Assembly (NCBI GenBank): GCA_963702305.1
Contig: CAVPBX010000006.1
Location: 62,001-126,000, forward strand
Direction: 5' to 3'
Length of the DNA: 64,000 nucleotides
DNA from: PALSA-693 sp963702305
Lineage (GTDB): Bacteria; Actinomycetota; Acidimicrobiia; Acidimicrobiales; Palsa-688
Below the pieces are notes generated by a model, which was not told the DNA's origin, did not search any database, and saw only the letters and a list, made by a program, of their open reading frames with translations. The number at the start of each line of letters is the position of its first letter. Position 1 is the stretch's first letter. Made by a program: the position numbers and the translations under genes. Shown here in pieces: positions 1 to 8,491 of the stretch.

Positions 1-1
1 C

Positions 2-890
2 GAGCGTCAGGTCGGCCTCGAGGGCGAAGCTTCGCGCGTCTTCGATCGGGTGCTGACGACCGTGTGCCGCGAAGCCAAGTCCATCGTGGACGCGCCTGCC
101 GGCCGGGGTGGAGGTGGCGGGCATGGGCGTGGCGGTTCCCGGCGTGGTGCGCCGGGAGGACGGCATGGTGCACCATGCCCCCAACCTGGGCTGGCGGGAC
201 GTGCCGCTCGGGGCCCGCCTGGCCACCCGCCTGAAGAGCCGCCTGGGTCTCGATCTTCCGGTGTCGTGTCGCAACGACGCCAGCCTGGGCGCCCTCGCAG
301 AGCACATCAGAGGCACCGCCATGGGCGTGTCCAATCTGCTCTACGTCTACGGTGAGGTCGGCGTCGGCGGGGGCATCATCGCCGACGGCCACCTGCTGGA
401 GGGGGCGCACGGTTACGGCGGCGAGGTCGGCCACATGCGGGTCAACCCCGAAGGAGCCCCGTGCCGCTGCGGGTCCCGAGGGTGTTGGGAGACGGAGATC
501 GGCGAGGACGCCCTGGTGGCCCTGGCCGGCCGCCAGCCCGGCGGTCGCGCCGTCGTCAACGAGGTCCTCCTGGCGGCCCGAGAGCGCGAACCCGCCGCGG
601 CTCGCGCCGTCCAGGTGGTGGCCCGCTGGGCCGGCATCGGCCTGGCCAACCTCGTCAACTGCCTCAACCCGGACATGGTGGTGCTCGGCGGCTTGCTGGC
701 GGACCTGCTCGACCTGGCCGGCACCGACATCCGGGCCCAGCTGCGAGCGGGGCTGGTAACGCCCGCCCACCTCAGCGTGCAGCTGGTCGCGCCCAAGCTG
801 GGCGCCGAGTCGGTACTGCTGGGGGCGGCCGAAGTCGCCCTGGAGGCGATCCTGTCCGACCCGACCCGCGTGGCCTTCGTCGCCGGCTGA
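2..890 (+). CDS. ROK-family sugar kinase / regulator, 5' truncated, apparent frameshift
   Basis: The protein belongs to the ROK family (glucokinase-like sugar kinases and XylR/NagC-type repressors). Visible marks are the GMGVAVPG phosphate-type motif, CNDASLGALAEH, the GVGGG turn, the EVGHM motif and the zinc-binding cluster CRCGSRGCWE, followed by the conserved C-terminal stretch NCLNPDMVVLGG. The gene is cut by the left edge of the window. The first ~33 codons read in frame 2 (ending ...SIVDAPAG) and the remainder in frame 3 (VEVAGMGVAVPG...), so one extra base seems to lie around 100-107 in a G-rich stretch. Without the N-terminus a DNA-binding domain cannot be confirmed or excluded, so kinase versus repressor is open. 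Confidence 0.8.
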
Positions 891-918
891 GGGGGGATCG
901 GTGGGGCGGGCGCGGTGG

Positions 919-972
919 GGCGGCGCCGGTCTGGGGGGCGGCGCCGGTCAGGGGGGCGGCGCCGGTCAGGGG
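919..972. repeat. 18-bp tandem repeat, three units
   Basis: Three head-to-tail copies of GGCGGCGCCGGTCWGGGG begin at 919, 937 and 955, followed by a partial copy. Each unit contains the GGCGCC palindrome. The array lies between the convergent ROK and ligase genes, and the third copy supplies the ligase stop codon (minus-strand TGA at 966-968). No T-rich tail follows, so it is not a clear intrinsic terminator. Confidence 0.8.
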
Positions 973-2585
973 GGCGGTAGCTCCCGTCGCACCTCACGTG
1001 GCGCCTTGTCCGTCCGGAGCCCCTCGAAGCGCGGATGACGGAGGCGCCCGTCCCGGGTCCACTCGCTGAAGGCGACTTCGACCACTAGTTCGGGGCGCAC
1101 CCAGTGCGCGCCTTTGACTCGCTCGGCGTCGACGAACGGCGGTTCGTCGGTCGCCAGCTGGGCCAGAAGGTCGTGCAGCTCGGCCAGCTCCTTGTCGTCG
1201 AAGCCCGTGCCCACTCTGCCGGCGTAGTGCAGCTCACCGGCGTCGTCGTAGTAGCCCACCTGCAAGGCGCCGAGCCCGACCCGGCTACCCGACGGATCGG
1301 TCCAGCCGCCGACCACCAGCTCCTGGCTCGCGGTGCATTTGAGCTTGCGCCAGTCCGAGCTGCGGCCGCCGGTGTAGGTGCTCTCGGCTCGTTTGGCGAT
1401 GATGCCCTCCCACCCGTGGCTGCACGCCTCTTCGAGGAGCTGCTTCGGGTCGCCCTCGACGGCCGCCACCACCTGGATCCGTTCGCCGGCGCCGTCCAGG
1501 GCTTGGGCCAGGAGCCGCCGCCGGTCGGTCAGCGGTAGTCCGGTGGTGTCGCGGCCGAGTAGGTGCAGTACGTCGAACGCGTAGTACTGAGGTTGGGCGT
1601 TGGGCCCGGGGCGCTGCAGCAAAGAGAAGCTGGTCCGTTCGCCGTCGAACGCCACCAGTTCACCGTCGATGGTGAAGTTGTCGACCGGTAGATCACTCAG
1701 CGCGGTCACCACCTCCGGGAAGCGGTGAGTGAAGGGCAGATGGTTGCGGGACCACAGCTCGACCTGGTCACCATTGCGCACGGCCAGACATCTGAGGCCG
1801 TCGAGCTTGCGTTCGTAGATCCAGCCGGGCTGGTCGACCGCTCGGATCTCGTCGGGCACCCGCAGCGGCTGGGCGAGCATCGGGGGGTGCCAGGTCGCCT
1901 GGCCACGGTGCCATTGGGCGCCGGTGCCGTCCGCCTGCACTTCTTCGAGGCTCCGGCCAGTGACAGCGGAGTTCGGCGCCGCGGTAGTGATGTCGAGCGT
2001 TGGGTTGGCGTGGTCGTCGCTGCGCTTCACCATGATCCATTGCTCCTGCCCGCCGCGCTCGCCGGCGGAGCTGGTCCGGGTCAGCGACCAGCCACCTTTG
2101 AGCTTGGTCCCGTCCAGCCACACCGACAGGTGCCCGGCCTTGACCGCGTCGGCGACGTCGATCGGCTGGCCCTGCTTCTCGGTCAGGTTGCGGTACGTCC
2201 CTTGGTCCCACACGATGACCGCGCCGGCGCCGTACTCGCCGCCGGGGATGGTCCCCTCGAAATCGGCGTAGTCGAGGGGATGGTCCTCGACGTGCACCGC
2301 CAGCCGTTTGACCTTGGGGTCCAGCGATGGTCCTTTCGGCACCGCCCAGGAGATGAGCACGCCGTCTGCCTCGAAGCGCACGTCGTAGTGGAGCCGGCGG
2401 GCCTGATGCTTCTGGATGACGAAGCGGGGCAGTCCACCCCCGTCGGTGGCGGTCTGGGTGGCCGGCGCCGGCGCCCCCGAAGGCTCCGACGTGCGCTGGA
2501 AATCCCGCTTCGCGCGGTAGGTCGCCAACCGCTCGGCCGCCGTGCCCCCGCCGGCTTCGGCATCGGGCTTGGGGACACGCGGCAT
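966..2585 (-). CDS. ligD: ATP-dependent DNA ligase LigD, phosphoesterase-ligase form
   Basis: This 539-residue protein joins a 3'-phosphoesterase domain (about residues 50-200; FVIQKHQARRLHYD, EDHPLDYADFEG and GGEYGAG motifs) to an ATP-dependent ligase domain. The ligase nucleophile is Lys260 in ERKLDGLR; motif III is DGELVAFDG, motif IV EGIIAKR and motif V WRKLKC, followed by an OB domain. In bacterial non-homologous end joining LigD trims and seals double-strand breaks recruited by Ku. The archaeo-eukaryotic primase/polymerase domain found in full-length LigD is absent here, and no ku gene is in the window; both may be encoded elsewhere. The ATG at 2585 lies 6 nt after a TAGAAC -10 element, so the mRNA is probably leaderless. 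Confidence 0.93.
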   Translation of the reverse strand: MPRVPKPDAEAGGGTAAERLATYRAKRDFQRTSEPSGAPAPATQTATDGGGLPRFVIQKHQARRLHYDVRFEADGVLISWAVPKGPSLDPKVKRLAVHVEDHPLDYADFEGTIPGGEYGAGAVIVWDQGTYRNLTEKQGQPIDVADAVKAGHLSVWLDGTKLKGGWSLTRTSSAGERGGQEQWIMVKRSDDHANPTLDITTAAPNSAVTGRSLEEVQADGTGAQWHRGQATWHPPMLAQPLRVPDEIRAVDQPGWIYERKLDGLRCLAVRNGDQVELWSRNHLPFTHRFPEVVTALSDLPVDNFTIDGELVAFDGERTSFSLLQRPGPNAQPQYYAFDVLHLLGRDTTGLPLTDRRRLLAQALDGAGERIQVVAAVEGDPKQLLEEACSHGWEGIIAKRAESTYTGGRSSDWRKLKCTASQELVVGGWTDPSGSRVGLGALQVGYYDDAGELHYAGRVGTGFDDKELAELHDLLAQLATDEPPFVDAERVKGAHWVRPELVVEVAFSEWTRDGRLRHPRFEGLRTDKAPREVRRELPPP

Positions 2586-2597
2586 GGCGTCGTTCTA
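2586..2597 (-). promoter_or_regulatory. Leaderless promoter -10 of ligD
   Basis: TAGAAC (2597-2592 on the minus strand) is followed by six bases and then the ATG at 2585, the spacing expected when transcription starts at the first base of the start codon. Confidence 0.5.
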
Positions 2598-2724
2598 CCC
2601 CACGCGGCGCCGGCAGGCGTGTTGGGACGTGGGCGGGGTGGCGTGGCTCGGCCGGCGGCCGGGGGCCGGGGCCGGCGGGGGCCGGCGTCCCGAAGCGGCT
2701 CGGGCCGGCGGGGGCCGGCGCCAC

Positions 2725-2840
2725 AACCGTTTCGCGCCACTCGCTTTTCGTCACAGGCCGTCCTGGGCGCGAAACGGCAGATATCCGCCGTTTCGCGCCG
2801 ATCGCACGCGAGGTCGGATCGGGAGTGGCGCGAAACCGTT
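2725..2840. repeat. Nested inverted repeats built on CCGTTTCGCGCC
   Basis: The outer arms AACCGTTTCGCGCCACTC (2725-2742) and its inverse at 2823-2840 match at 17 of 18 positions. Inside lies a perfect 13-bp inverted repeat, GGCGCGAAACGGC (2766-2778) and GCCGTTTCGCGCC (2787-2799), around an 8-base loop. The core thus occurs four times, alternately oriented, in 116 bp of intergenic DNA. Function is unknown; a protein-binding array, an extended hairpin or a small repeated element are all possible. Confidence 0.75.
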
Positions 2841-3204
2841 GGTCGGCGCGCCGGCGGGTGCCGCGGCGCCGATTCAACCGGTGGCGGCGACGAGTGTTCC
2901 GCCGGCCTGACGGCCGGCGGCTACCGCCCCGCCGCAAGCGGCGGGTTGGTGTCAAAGAAGTCGGCCGGCGTCGCGGTCGGTCGACCACCTGTTGGCCGCC
3001 GCGCGCCACTTCGTCACCCACCCGCCCCCCAGGGACCGACCTCGGGTTACGTTGCGGCGGCCCGCCGCCCCCTTAGTAACAACTGGTCGGTCCTCGCCGG
3101 GGACGCGCGTTACAAAGCGGCGCGGCGCGCCCTCGCCGGCCCCCGCCCGCCCCGCCGGTCCCGCCGGCCCCCGCCGGCCCCCGCCGCCGGCACCCCACCC
3201 CGCC

Positions 3205-5877
3205 TCAACTGCGTCCCCCCAGCCGGCGGTCGGCGATGAGGTCGAGCACCAGGCCGGTCCAGCCGGTCTGGTGCGAGGCGCCCAGTCCGGCGCCGTTGTC
3301 GCCGTGGAAGTACTCGTGGAACCACAACTGGTCCCGCCATCCGGGATCGTCCTGCAGGAGGGCATTGCCGCCGAACACCGGTCGCCGGCCATCGGCGCCG
3401 CGCAGGAAGATGCCCACCAGCCGGCGGGCCAGGTCGTCGGCCACCGCGTCGAGGGGCAACCGACGGCCCGACCCCACCGGGTGCTCCACCACCAGCCCGT
3501 CGCCGAAGTAGGCGTGGTACCGGTCGAGGGCCTCGATCAGCAGGTAATTGAGCGGGAACCACACCGGCCCCCGCCAGTTGGAGTTGCCGCCGAACAGGGT
3601 GTTGGTCGACTCGGCCGGCTCGTAGTCGACGCTGGCCGTCTGGCCCCCCAGGTCCATGGAGAACGGCCGCTCGCGCAGCTCCTGCGACAACGACCTGATC
3701 CCGTGGTCCGACAGCAGCTGCGCCGGATCGAGGCAGCGGGCCAGCACCCGGGCCAAACGGGTCCCGTTCACGATGGACAGCAGCAACCGGTCGCCGACTC
3801 CCGGCACGGCCACGTGGGCTACGTGTTGGCCGAACTCGGGCCGGTTGTCGCAAAACCACTGCAGCCGGCGCCCAAACGACGGCAGCCGGGCGATCACCGC
3901 CGGGTCCAGCACGGTCACCGCGAAGAGGGCCACCACCCCGACCATCGACACCACCCGGACGGGCAGCTCCGGGCCGTCCAGGCACTGGGCGACGTCGTAG
4001 AAGTAGCCGTCCTCGTCGTCCCACAGTCCCTGCGACTCCATCGCCGAGGCGATGTAGGTGAAATGTTCGAAGAACTTGGTGGCCACGTCCTCGTACACCG
4101 GGTCCCGGGCCGCCAGCACCAGCGCCATCTCCAGCAGGTTGAGGGAGTACATGGCCATCCACGCGGTGCCGTCGGACTGCTCCAGCCGGCCGGCGATGGG
4201 CAGGGGCTTGGATCGGTCGAACAAACCGATGTTGTCGAGCCCCAGAAACCCCCCTTCGAACACGTTGTTGCCGGCTTCGTCCTTGCGGTTGACCCACCAG
4301 GTGAAGTTGAGCATCAGCTTGTGGAAGATCCGCTCCAGGAAGGCGTAGTCGGGGGTGGCGTCCTCGCCCCGCGCCGCCCGGGCGTGCCGGTCGATCTCGA
4401 AGACCCGCAGGGCGGCCCAGGCGTGGACGGGTGGGTTGACGTCGCCGAAGTTCCACTCGTAGGCGGGCAGCTGGCCGTTGGGGTGCATGTACCACTCCCG
4501 GCACAGCAGGATCAGCTGCCGCTTGGCGAATTCGACGTCGAGGTGGGCGAGGGCGACGCAGTGGAAGGCCAGGTCCCACGCCGCGTACCAGGGGTACTCC
4601 CAGGGGTCGGGCATGGACAGGACGTCCTCGTTGTCGAGGTGGGTCCATTCGCCGTTGCGGATCGCCCCCCGGCCCGGCGGCGGGGCGGGCTGGGTCGGAT
4701 CCCCGGACAACCATCGGCTGACGTCGTAGTGGAAGTACTGCTTCGACCACAGCATCCCCGCCGCGGCTTGGCGGAGCACCCGGGCCTCGTCGGCCGTGGC
4801 GCCGGCGGGGGTGAGGCCGGCGTAGAAGTGGTCTGCCTCCGCCTGCCGGTCGGCGATCACCCGGGCCCAGCCGGCCCGCAGATCGCCTTCCCCGGCTGTC
4901 GGGGTGGGCCGGGCTCCTTCCCCGACCTTCCAGAACCTCAGGCGGACCTCGACCGTGGCCCCGGCGGCGACGGTCAGGTGGTAGCGCAGGGCGGCTTTGG
5001 TGCCGGTCCGCTCGGGGTTGACGGTCGCGCTCCCGGTGATGACGTGGTCGGCGATGCCGTCCTTGGGGAAAGGGGGGCCGTCGCCGCCGTAGAGCTTCGC
5101 CGTGTTGGTGACGTTGTCGCAGAACAGGATCTCGGGCGATCCCGCGCCCGCCAGCCGCCAGTGCCCGAGCTCGGGGTGGTCGACGGCGATCGTCGCCGGG
5201 TCGAAGCGGGACAGCTGGGGTGGGACCGCTCCCGCGTCCCAGCTCCAGGTGTTGCGAAACCAGATCGTGGGCAGCACGTCGATGGTGGCCTCGTCGGGGC
5301 CGGCGTTGTGGACCCGCAGCTGCCACACCAGGTCCTCGGGGCCGCCCTTGGCCCAGGTGGCCGTCACCACCCAGTAGCGGTTGTCGGCGAAGGCGCCGGT
5401 GTCGATCAGCTCGTACTCGGGGTCGAGGCGGGTGCGAGCCCGGTTGGTGTCGAGCAGGTCCTGGTAGGGGAAGGCGCCCTGCGGGTAGTGGTAGCGCCAC
5501 TGCAGCCACGAGGAGGTGGGGGTGGCGTCGAGGTACCACCAGTAGTCCTTGACGTCCTCGCCGTGGTTGCCCTGGGGCCCGGTCAGGCCGTACGGCCGCT
5601 CCTTGAGGATGGGGTCGACACCGTTCCACAGGGCCACCGCCAGGCACAGCTGCTGGTCGGTGTCGCAGATGCCGCCCATGCCATCTTCGTTCCACCGGTA
5701 CGCTCGAGAGGCGGCGTGCTCGAACGGGAAGTAGCCCCAGGCGTCGCCGTCGGCCGAGTAGTCCTCCCGGACGGTGCCCCAGGCCCGTTCCGACAGGTAC
5801 GGCCCCCACCGGCGCCAGGGCAGGTCACCCCGGTTGGCCTGGGCCAACCGCTCCTGTTCGTCGTCCATAGCGCCCAT
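3205..5877 (-). CDS. MGH1-like / GH63-family glycosidase
   Basis: About 890 residues matching the bacterial MGH1-like glycosidases related to GH63 glucosidases. Family signatures are RRWGPYLSERAWGTVREDYS near the N-terminus, ILKERPYGLTGPQGNHGEDVK, the (alpha/alpha)6-barrel motif YAAWDLAFHCVAL with the likely catalytic Asp, and SNWRGPVWFPLNYLL towards the C-terminus. It probably hydrolyses an alpha-glucosidic or mannosylglycerate-type substrate in the cytoplasm; no signal peptide is visible. Candidate starts are ATG at 5913, 5877 and 5868; the 5877 start is preferred because family similarity begins just after it and the 5913 start would overlap the lon regulatory site. None has a convincing ribosome binding site. 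Confidence 0.88.
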   Translation of the reverse strand: MGAMDDEQERLAQANRGDLPWRRWGPYLSERAWGTVREDYSADGDAWGYFPFEHAASRAYRWNEDGMGGICDTDQQLCLAVALWNGVDPILKERPYGLTGPQGNHGEDVKDYWWYLDATPTSSWLQWRYHYPQGAFPYQDLLDTNRARTRLDPEYELIDTGAFADNRYWVVTATWAKGGPEDLVWQLRVHNAGPDEATIDVLPTIWFRNTWSWDAGAVPPQLSRFDPATIAVDHPELGHWRLAGAGSPEILFCDNVTNTAKLYGGDGPPFPKDGIADHVITGSATVNPERTGTKAALRYHLTVAAGATVEVRLRFWKVGEGARPTPTAGEGDLRAGWARVIADRQAEADHFYAGLTPAGATADEARVLRQAAAGMLWSKQYFHYDVSRWLSGDPTQPAPPPGRGAIRNGEWTHLDNEDVLSMPDPWEYPWYAAWDLAFHCVALAHLDVEFAKRQLILLCREWYMHPNGQLPAYEWNFGDVNPPVHAWAALRVFEIDRHARAARGEDATPDYAFLERIFHKLMLNFTWWVNRKDEAGNNVFEGGFLGLDNIGLFDRSKPLPIAGRLEQSDGTAWMAMYSLNLLEMALVLAARDPVYEDVATKFFEHFTYIASAMESQGLWDDEDGYFYDVAQCLDGPELPVRVVSMVGVVALFAVTVLDPAVIARLPSFGRRLQWFCDNRPEFGQHVAHVAVPGVGDRLLLSIVNGTRLARVLARCLDPAQLLSDHGIRSLSQELRERPFSMDLGGQTASVDYEPAESTNTLFGGNSNWRGPVWFPLNYLLIEALDRYHAYFGDGLVVEHPVGSGRRLPLDAVADDLARRLVGIFLRGADGRRPVFGGNALLQDDPGWRDQLWFHEYFHGDNGAGLGASHQTGWTGLVLDLIADRRLGGRS

Positions 5878-5911
5878 GCTGTCAGGTGCACCCTGCGGGC
5901 ATGCCTCCGAC

Positions 5912-5936
5912 AACTTGAGCGCGAGGGGAACAAGTT
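5912..5936. promoter_or_regulatory. HAIR-like inverted repeat upstream of lon
   Basis: AACTTG and CAAGTT form perfect 6-bp arms 13 bp apart. The core CTTGAGC-N7-GAACAAG (5914-5934) has the same 7-7-7 layout as the HspR operator HAIR (CTTGAGT-N7-ACTCAAG); the left arm matches at 6 of 7 and the right at 4 of 7 positions. lon is a known HspR target in Streptomyces. Regulation by HspR here is an inference. Confidence 0.45.
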
Positions 5937-6002
5937 TGCTTCTACTGTCGTTATCCTGGGTCCAGTTACACGATTACACCTACCCACACTCAGGGGTTTG
6001 CC

Positions 6003-8372
6003 ATGACACCGATTGCTACCGCCGCTCTCCCGCTACTCCCCCTCGACGCCGGGGTCGTCCTCCCCGGTATGACCATCACCTTGGCCCTGGAGACGCCGGA
6101 GGCGCGCGCCGCCGTGGAGGCGGCGAGCGGGGCTGGAAACCGCCTGGTCCTGGTGCCTCGACTGGGCCGGACCGCCGGTCCAGACGCCAGCAGCGGCCGG
6201 TTCGCCCGGGTGGGGACCGTCGCCAGTGTCGAACGCTCGGGGGCTCTCCCGGGCGGCACGCCCGCGGTCGTGGTCCAAGCCCTGGACCGGGCCACCATCG
6301 GCGCCGCCACCGCGGCCGCCGGCCCGGCCCTGTGGGTCAACGTGGAGATCGTGGAGGACGCACCCGTCGGTGACGCCGTCGTCGAGTCCACCCGCGAGCT
6401 GCGCGCCGTGTTCGAAGCCATCGCGGAGCATCGCGGCATCGGGCGTCTGGGCGACATCCTGCGCGGGGTGACCGACCCCGGCCGTCTGGCCGACACCGCC
6501 GGCTACTGGCCCGAATTGTCCGTCGAGCGCAAGGTCGAGCTGCTCGAGACCCTGGACGCGGCGCGCCGGGTCGAACTGGTGCTGGCGTGGGGTCGCGAAG
6601 CCCTGGCCGAGTTGGAGCTCAAGGATCGGATCCGCTCCGACGTGGCCGAAGGCATGGAGCGGACCCAGCGCGAGTATCTGCTGCGCCAGCAGCTGGCTGC
6701 CATCCGCAAGGAGCTGGGTGAGCAGGGCGAGGACGAGGAAGGCGGGGATTATCGCACCCGTCTCGAAGCGCTGGTCGTCGACGATGCCACCCGGAAGGCC
6801 ATCGGGCGCGAGATCGACAAGTTGGAGCGCACCAGCGAGCAGAGCCCGGAGCACGGCTGGATACGCACCTGGCTGGACACCGTGTTCGAGCTGCCGTGGG
6901 GCGTGCGGTCCGAAGACCGTCTTGACGTCACCGCGGCGCGGGCGGTCCTCGATGCCGACCACACCGGTCTCGACGACGTCAAGGACCGCATCATCGAGCA
7001 TCTGGCGGTGCGCAAGCTGCGCGTCGAGCGCCAACTGGATGCCGCGCCCGCGGCGGACACCGGCGGACGCGGCACCGGCGGCATGATCTTGACGCTGGTC
7101 GGTCCCCCGGGAGTCGGCAAAACCTCGCTGGGCGAGTCGGTGGCGCGCGCCATGGGCCGGTCCTTCGTCAGGGTCGCCCTCGGGGGCGTGCATGACGAGG
7201 CCGAGATCCGCGGTCACCGTCGGACCTATGTGGGTGCCTTGCCGGGTCGCATCGTGCGCGCCATCAAGGACGCGGGCACCATCAACCCGGTCATCCTCCT
7301 CGACGAGGTGGACAAGCTGGGCACCGACTGGCGTGGCGATCCTTCGTCGGCGCTGTTGGAGGTCCTGGACCCGGCGCAGAACCACACCTTCCGGGACCAC
7401 TATCTCGATCTCGATCTCGATCTGTCGGACGTGCTGTTCCTGGCCACGGCCAACGCCGCCGAGCAGATCCCCGGTCCGTTGTACGACCGCATGGAAGTCG
7501 TGCGTCTCGACGGCTATACCGAGGACGAGAAGGTGGCGATTGCCCGTGACCACCTGCTGCCCCGGCAGTGGGCCCGCGCCGGTCTGCTCGACGGCGAAGT
7601 GGTCGTTACCGACGAGGCGCTGCGCGCCGTGCTGGCGGGATACACCCGCGAAGCCGGTGTGCGTAGCCTCGAGCGGGAGTTGGCCCGCTTGCTGCGCAAG
7701 GCCGCGGCCAAGGTCGCCGCGGGCGACGCGGCTATGCCGCTCGTCGTCGATGCAGACGACGTGGCCCAATGGTTGGGACGGCCCCGTCACTACTTCGAGG
7801 TCGCCGAGCGGACTTCGGTGCCCGGAGTGGCCACCGGACTGGCAGTCACCGGAGTGGGCGGCGACGTCCTCTTCGTGGAAGCCAGCGTGGCCAATGGTGA
7901 TTCCGGCTTGACGATCACCGGCCAACTCGGTGAGGTGATGCAGGAATCGGCGCAGATCGCCCTGTCGTATGTGCGAGCTCACGCGGCCGCGCTAGGGATC
8001 GCCGCCGATGCCTTCGATCATCAGCGCATTCACGTGCACGTGCCCGCGGGCGCCATCCCCAAAGACGGTCCATCGGCCGGCGTCACCATGACGACCGCGC
8101 TGGTGAGCTTGCTGACGGGACGACCGGTTCGCTCCGAAGTCGGCATGACTGGAGAGATCACCTTGCAAGGCAAGGTGTTGCCGATCGGCGGCGTGAAGCA
8201 GAAAGTGTTGGCCGCGCATCGCGCTGGACTGACTGAAGTGATCCTGCCGGCCCGCAACGGCGCGGACCTCGATGACGTGCCCGAAGCCGTCAGAGAGCAG
8301 ATGACGTTCCATCTGGCGGCAGAAATCGGCGAGGTCCTCGAATCGGCTCTTAAGTCAGAAGTCCTTGTGTAG
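6003..8372 (+). CDS. lon: ATP-dependent protease Lon
   Basis: A 789-residue Lon protease, the normal length, which degrades misfolded and selected regulatory proteins in the cytoplasm. The N-terminal LON substrate-binding domain is followed by a coiled-coil region (REYLLRQQLAAIRKELGE), the AAA+ ATPase with Walker A GPPGVGKT (residues 366-373) and Walker B ILLDEVDK, and the C-terminal protease domain. The catalytic Ser691 sits in KDGPSAG and the partner Lys is about residue 734 in GGVKQKVLAAHRAG. The last codons overlap the first of three regulatory repeats that lead into the HU gene. A HAIR-like site about 70-90 bp upstream suggests heat-shock control. Confidence 0.97.
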   Translation: MTPIATAALPLLPLDAGVVLPGMTITLALETPEARAAVEAASGAGNRLVLVPRLGRTAGPDASSGRFARVGTVASVERSGALPGGTPAVVVQALDRATIGAATAAAGPALWVNVEIVEDAPVGDAVVESTRELRAVFEAIAEHRGIGRLGDILRGVTDPGRLADTAGYWPELSVERKVELLETLDAARRVELVLAWGREALAELELKDRIRSDVAEGMERTQREYLLRQQLAAIRKELGEQGEDEEGGDYRTRLEALVVDDATRKAIGREIDKLERTSEQSPEHGWIRTWLDTVFELPWGVRSEDRLDVTAARAVLDADHTGLDDVKDRIIEHLAVRKLRVERQLDAAPAADTGGRGTGGMILTLVGPPGVGKTSLGESVARAMGRSFVRVALGGVHDEAEIRGHRRTYVGALPGRIVRAIKDAGTINPVILLDEVDKLGTDWRGDPSSALLEVLDPAQNHTFRDHYLDLDLDLSDVLFLATANAAEQIPGPLYDRMEVVRLDGYTEDEKVAIARDHLLPRQWARAGLLDGEVVVTDEALRAVLAGYTREAGVRSLERELARLLRKAAAKVAAGDAAMPLVVDADDVAQWLGRPRHYFEVAERTSVPGVATGLAVTGVGGDVLFVEASVANGDSGLTITGQLGEVMQESAQIALSYVRAHAAALGIAADAFDHQRIHVHVPAGAIPKDGPSAGVTMTTALVSLLTGRPVRSEVGMTGEITLQGKVLPIGGVKQKVLAAHRAGLTEVILPARNGADLDDVPEAVREQMTFHLAAEIGEVLESALKSEVLV

Positions 8373-8464
8373 CAAGGGAATTTTCGGCCGATTGGCTCGA
8401 AAGCCCTTGTCGTGCAAGGGAAATGCTTGACCTGCAGCCCGAAAACCTCTTGTATATCAGGGAA
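8357..8464 (+). repeat. Three 42/43-bp-spaced operator-like repeats ahead of HU
   Basis: Three related units share the pattern GAANNCCTTGT-N4-CAAGGGAA: CCTTGTGTAGCAAGGGAA at 8363-8380 (overlapping the lon stop codon), CCTTGTCGTGCAAGGGAA at 8405-8422, and the weaker TCTTGTATATCAGGGAA at 8448-8464. The first two are inverted repeats (CCTTG/CAAGG). Spacing of 42 and 43 bp equals four helical turns, so bound proteins would lie on one face. The third unit overlaps the probable -10 of the HU promoter and the second lies just before the -35. I do not know the cognate regulator. Confidence 0.7.
8427..8456 (+). promoter_or_regulatory. Probable sigma-70-type promoter of the HU operon
   Basis: TTGACC (8427-8432) is followed after 18 bp by TGTATA (8451-8456); TTGTAT at 8450-8455 with 17 bp spacing is an alternative register. 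The HU start codon with its own Shine-Dalgarno sequence follows about 30 nt later. Confidence 0.5.
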
Positions 8465-8491
8465 CTTCCCCAAACGCGCCAGGAGGTGGCG

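Larger units (their letters stand above)
2586..3204. other. Gene-free intergenic stretch with low-complexity GC repeats
   Basis: I see no protein-coding gene here. The stretch holds the ligD promoter, two copies of a GGCCGGCGGGGGCCGGCG-like unit (about 2672-2720), the nested inverted repeat at 2725-2840, and a C-rich tract of CCCGCCGG repeats at about 3130-3200 just after the glycosidase stop codon. Long open frames that cross it on both strands have arginine- and proline-rich translations with no recognisable domain. Confidence 0.6.

Noticed and set aside
2992..6006. A 1004-residue open frame on the plus strand opposite the MGH1/GH63-like glycosidase
   Set aside because: Translation is His/Gln/Arg-rich without domain signals, whereas the minus-strand frame has full family similarity; it is a GC-rich antisense shadow.
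8423..8491. ATG 8423 as the HU start
   Set aside because: It lies within the operator/promoter region, and GTG 8492 has a near-perfect Shine-Dalgarno sequence and matches the HU N-terminus.
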